The translations under genes and the position numbers were made by a program. Positions 60,590 to 62,629 of a stretch of DNA of 62,629 bases are shown here, piece by piece. Origin of the DNA: Gemmatimonadota bacterium (GTDB taxonomy: Bacteria; Gemmatimonadota; Gemmatimonadetes; Longimicrobiales; Longimicrobiaceae); contig JAIRKD010000033.1 of NCBI GenBank assembly GCA_031260285.1, forward strand, positions 1-62,629, given 5' to 3'. Position 1 is the first letter of the stretch. Each line of letters starts with the position of its first letter. The notes under the pieces were generated by a model, which saw only the letters and a program-made list of their open reading frames with translations, was not told the origin of the DNA and ran no database searches.

Positions 60590-62629
60590 ATGATCATCAA
60601 GCTCTTCGATACCGTGATCGGGATGCCCGTTCCGCAACCTCCGCGGAAGATGCGGCGTTGCCGGAATTCCAGCATCACCCTGTTGATGCTGGTGTGTCTG
60701 GCAGTGCTGATAACAAACCCGCCGGATGCGCAGGCACAATATACAGTGCCCGATGGTGGAACCTTTGCCGGAGGGGGAGTGCCAGCGGCCCCGGCAGCCG
60801 GATCAACCATCGAACTGATTGGTAATGCGACGCTCAGCGCCAACATCACTGCACCCGCCGGATTGGTCGGCCTCACGATCAATGGCGCCACCGGAGGCAG
60901 CACAATCACGATCAGTAACAGGTTCCGGTTCCTGAACGGAGGTGTGGGTCAGCCGCAGACCTGGACCTTTGGCGGAGGCCCTATCACCTTCGCGGGAGAT
61001 GGGGGTGTTCAGCCGGCGCTCTATGGCGGAGTATTCAGCTCCAACGGTTCTCCCCTGACGATCAATGGTGATCTGACCGCGATCAATAACCGTACCAAGA
61101 CGGATGGTGGGGTTATCTATGCGAGCTCGGTGACCGCCACAGGCAGCATAACACTCAGGAATAACGGGGCCGGCGTTGACAGCGTTGGTTCCTTCTTCGG
61201 CGGAGGTATCTTCGCAAATCTGAATGTGGTGCTGGGAACGGATGACGGGAAGAACGTCATCATGACGGGGAATACCGCCGCGCGCACCGGTGGGGCCATC
61301 AGTTCCAACGCCGGTGCTGTGACAATCGGAAATTCCACCGGGATTGTCACCTTCAATGACAACCAGGCCTTTACGGGAAATGGCGGGGCGATCTACGCAG
61401 GCTCGATCACCAATTCCCTGGTTGACATTACAGGGAAGACCATCTCGTTCAACAATAATTTTGCGAGGGACTTCGGTGGTGCCATCTACGCTGCCGATAT
61501 CAAGCTCACAGGAGAGGTGACGGCAAACGGCAACTCGACCAGTCCCGACAACAACGCGGGCGGCGCTTTTTACGCTGCAGGTACCAACGGGGGAATCACC
61601 ATCAATGGTACGCTGGTGGCGAACAACAACCGTTCCGGTTTCGGAGCCGCGCTGGTGGCAAATGGTACAGGCGGTATTCTGGTTACCGGCGCAACCGAAA
61701 TCACCGGGAACGTCGCATCCAGGGCAGCAACCGCGGGGAACGGAGGAGCCATCAACATCGGGAATGGCGGTGTCGGCACCGTGAGGCTGGGAACAGTCAG
61801 CGGCGATGTGGTCCTCTCCAGAAATATCGCGACAGGCTCAGGAGGCGGTGTTTTCAAGAATAATGGCCGGACCGCTGAGGCCACGATGGTTTTCGGGAAC
61901 ACATCCGGAACGACGAAGATCGAGGGGAACCTGGCCGGTTATGATTCCCTCCGTGTCGCGATCGGGAATGAGACGAATAATGGCGGTGCGATCTACTCCA
62001 GCGCCCCGATACAGCTCAACGGGACCACGGTGACGCTGTCGAACAACCGTGCGGTGGGGTCGGGCGGCGCGACATATGGCGGTGCAGTGACGGTTGATGG
62101 GGTGTTCATCGTAGATGGCAACATGGCACGTCTGGGTGCCGGTGGCGCGATCTTTTCCGGCGGCTCGGTTCCGGCATCCGGCGGCCTTACAGCCAGGTCA
62201 AGCGTTTCGTTCACAAATAACATCGCGGGTGGTGGTGCCGGTGGCGCTGTCAGCACCAGCGTCACCGACTCGATTCTCCTGGCCACCAATCCCGGCAGCA
62301 CCGCCACGATGACCGGCAACCGATCGGCGAGCCATGGTGGCTTCCTCGCCGCCTCCGGCACTGGCAGCGGTGTGCTCACCATCGGGAATACAAGCGGCGC
62401 GACCACCTTCCGGAACAACCTGGCCGGCTATGACAGCCTCGGGGTGGAGACCGCAAACATCGCCGCGGGTGGAGCGATCTATTACAGCCCCAACACCGGC
62501 GGTCTGCTGACGATCAACGGCAGCCTGATCACCCTGTCGCAGAACCGGGCGACCGGTGCCGGCGGCGGTATCTACTCTCCGGCAGCCGGAGGACTTGTGA
62601 TCCATGGTCCGCTGGTCGCGGACAGCAAC
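60590..62629 (+). CDS. Pmp-like repetitive surface protein, 3' end outside the window
   Basis: An open frame of 680 codons runs from the ATG at 60590 to the window end without a stop. A signal peptide is seen with hydrophobic core at about 29-42 and cleavage after DAQA (46-49); an ATG at 60650 would begin right at the classical signal, so the first 20 residues may be an extended signal region. The rest is a Gly/Asn-rich beta-helix with GGA[I/V/F/T] motifs at 234, 265, 296, 324, 385, 465, 492, 497, 518, 551 and 627 and FxxN motifs at 255, 287, 541 and 607. This is the pattern of chlamydial polymorphic membrane proteins. A C-terminal autotransporter barrel is expected beyond the window but not seen. 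Confidence 0.8.
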   Translation, partial: MIIKLFDTVIGMPVPQPPRKMRRCRNSSITLLMLVCLAVLITNPPDAQAQYTVPDGGTFAGGGVPAAPAAGSTIELIGNATLSANITAPAGLVGLTINGATGGSTITISNRFRFLNGGVGQPQTWTFGGGPITFAGDGGVQPALYGGVFSSNGSPLTINGDLTAINNRTKTDGGVIYASSVTATGSITLRNNGAGVDSVGSFFGGGIFANLNVVLGTDDGKNVIMTGNTAARTGGAISSNAGAVTIGNSTGIVTFNDNQAFTGNGGAIYAGSITNSLVDITGKTISFNNNFARDFGGAIYAADIKLTGEVTANGNSTSPDNNAGGAFYAAGTNGGITINGTLVANNNRSGFGAALVANGTGGILVTGATEITGNVASRAATAGNGGAINIGNGGVGTVRLGTVSGDVVLSRNIATGSGGGVFKNNGRTAEATMVFGNTSGTTKIEGNLAGYDSLRVAIGNETNNGGAIYSSAPIQLNGTTVTLSNNRAVGSGGATYGGAVTVDGVFIVDGNMARLGAGGAIFSGGSVPASGGLTARSSVSFTNNIAGGGAGGAVSTSVTDSILLATNPGSTATMTGNRSASHGGFLAASGTGSGVLTIGNTSGATTFRNNLAGYDSLGVETANIAAGGAIYYSPNTGGLLTINGSLITLSQNRATGAGGGIYSPAAGGLVIHGPLVADSN

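Noticed and set aside
1-62629. tRNA, rRNA, CRISPR, insertion sequence or prophage
   Set aside because: Looked for T-loop sequences in intergenic stretches, regularly spaced repeats and transposase or integrase proteins; none was found.

Overview
Organism. The window is a GC-rich, mostly housekeeping stretch of a Gram-negative-type bacterial chromosome. It carries outer-membrane receptors, lipoproteins, two parvulin chaperones and a SurA-like protein. A SusC/SusD pair in a high-GC genome, TonB-dependent receptors with N-terminal carboxypeptidase-regulatory-like domains, an archaeal/eukaryal-type ProS and Rex together suggest a Gemmatimonadota-like bacterium. This is inference from protein style; no rRNA is present.

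Layout. (1) Position 1-9920: the tail of a LuxR-type regulator, an LLM-class oxidoreductase, a K+/H+ antiporter, then lysA, proS, hisS, folC and accD, all leftward after the LuxR tail. (2) 10142-14717: rodA-mreD-mreC-mreB and dut. The elongasome cluster lacks the transpeptidase gene often found between mreD and rodA. (3) 14736-18365: the rpsO-pnp unit, with a good promoter, a structured rpsO leader, three hairpins ahead of pnp and a strong terminator; deoC lies just upstream. (4) 18702-22318: an M28-like secreted protein with eroded metal ligands, and pepF with a strong terminator. (5) 22423-33191: a TonB-dependent receptor, leucine dehydrogenase, 3-hydroxybutyryl-CoA dehydrogenase, a CPBP membrane protease with a small membrane protein, bioY, a thiolase, an MBL-fold hydrolase and a winged-helix/DEDDh exonuclease. 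(6) 33439-40954: rex with a perfect Rex operator; a STAS / anti-sigma kinase / GAF-PP2C partner-switching module coupled to rsmA; then coaD-rsmD-recJ. (7) 41101-50231: SusD and SusC with their own terminator, a 1.26-kb gene-free region, an M28 lipoprotein peptidase with its own terminator, and a DUF4384-like secreted protein with a long disordered tail. (8) 50682-62629: rightward mfd, two parvulin-type isomerases, an S4 protein, pdxA, holB, a possible 63-residue gene, moaC, and the first 680 codons of a repetitive Pmp-like (GGAI/FxxN) surface protein that runs off the window behind a highly structured leader.

How it fits together. Most of the window is core information processing, envelope building and envelope quality control. 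The parts that stand out are the Pmp-like protein with its candidate pseudoknot leader, the partner-switching operon coupled to rRNA methylation, and several RNA or DNA control elements (Rex site, rpsO and pnp leaders, palindromes ahead of bioY and the receptor gene). No CRISPR array, tRNA, rRNA, insertion sequence or prophage gene was seen.
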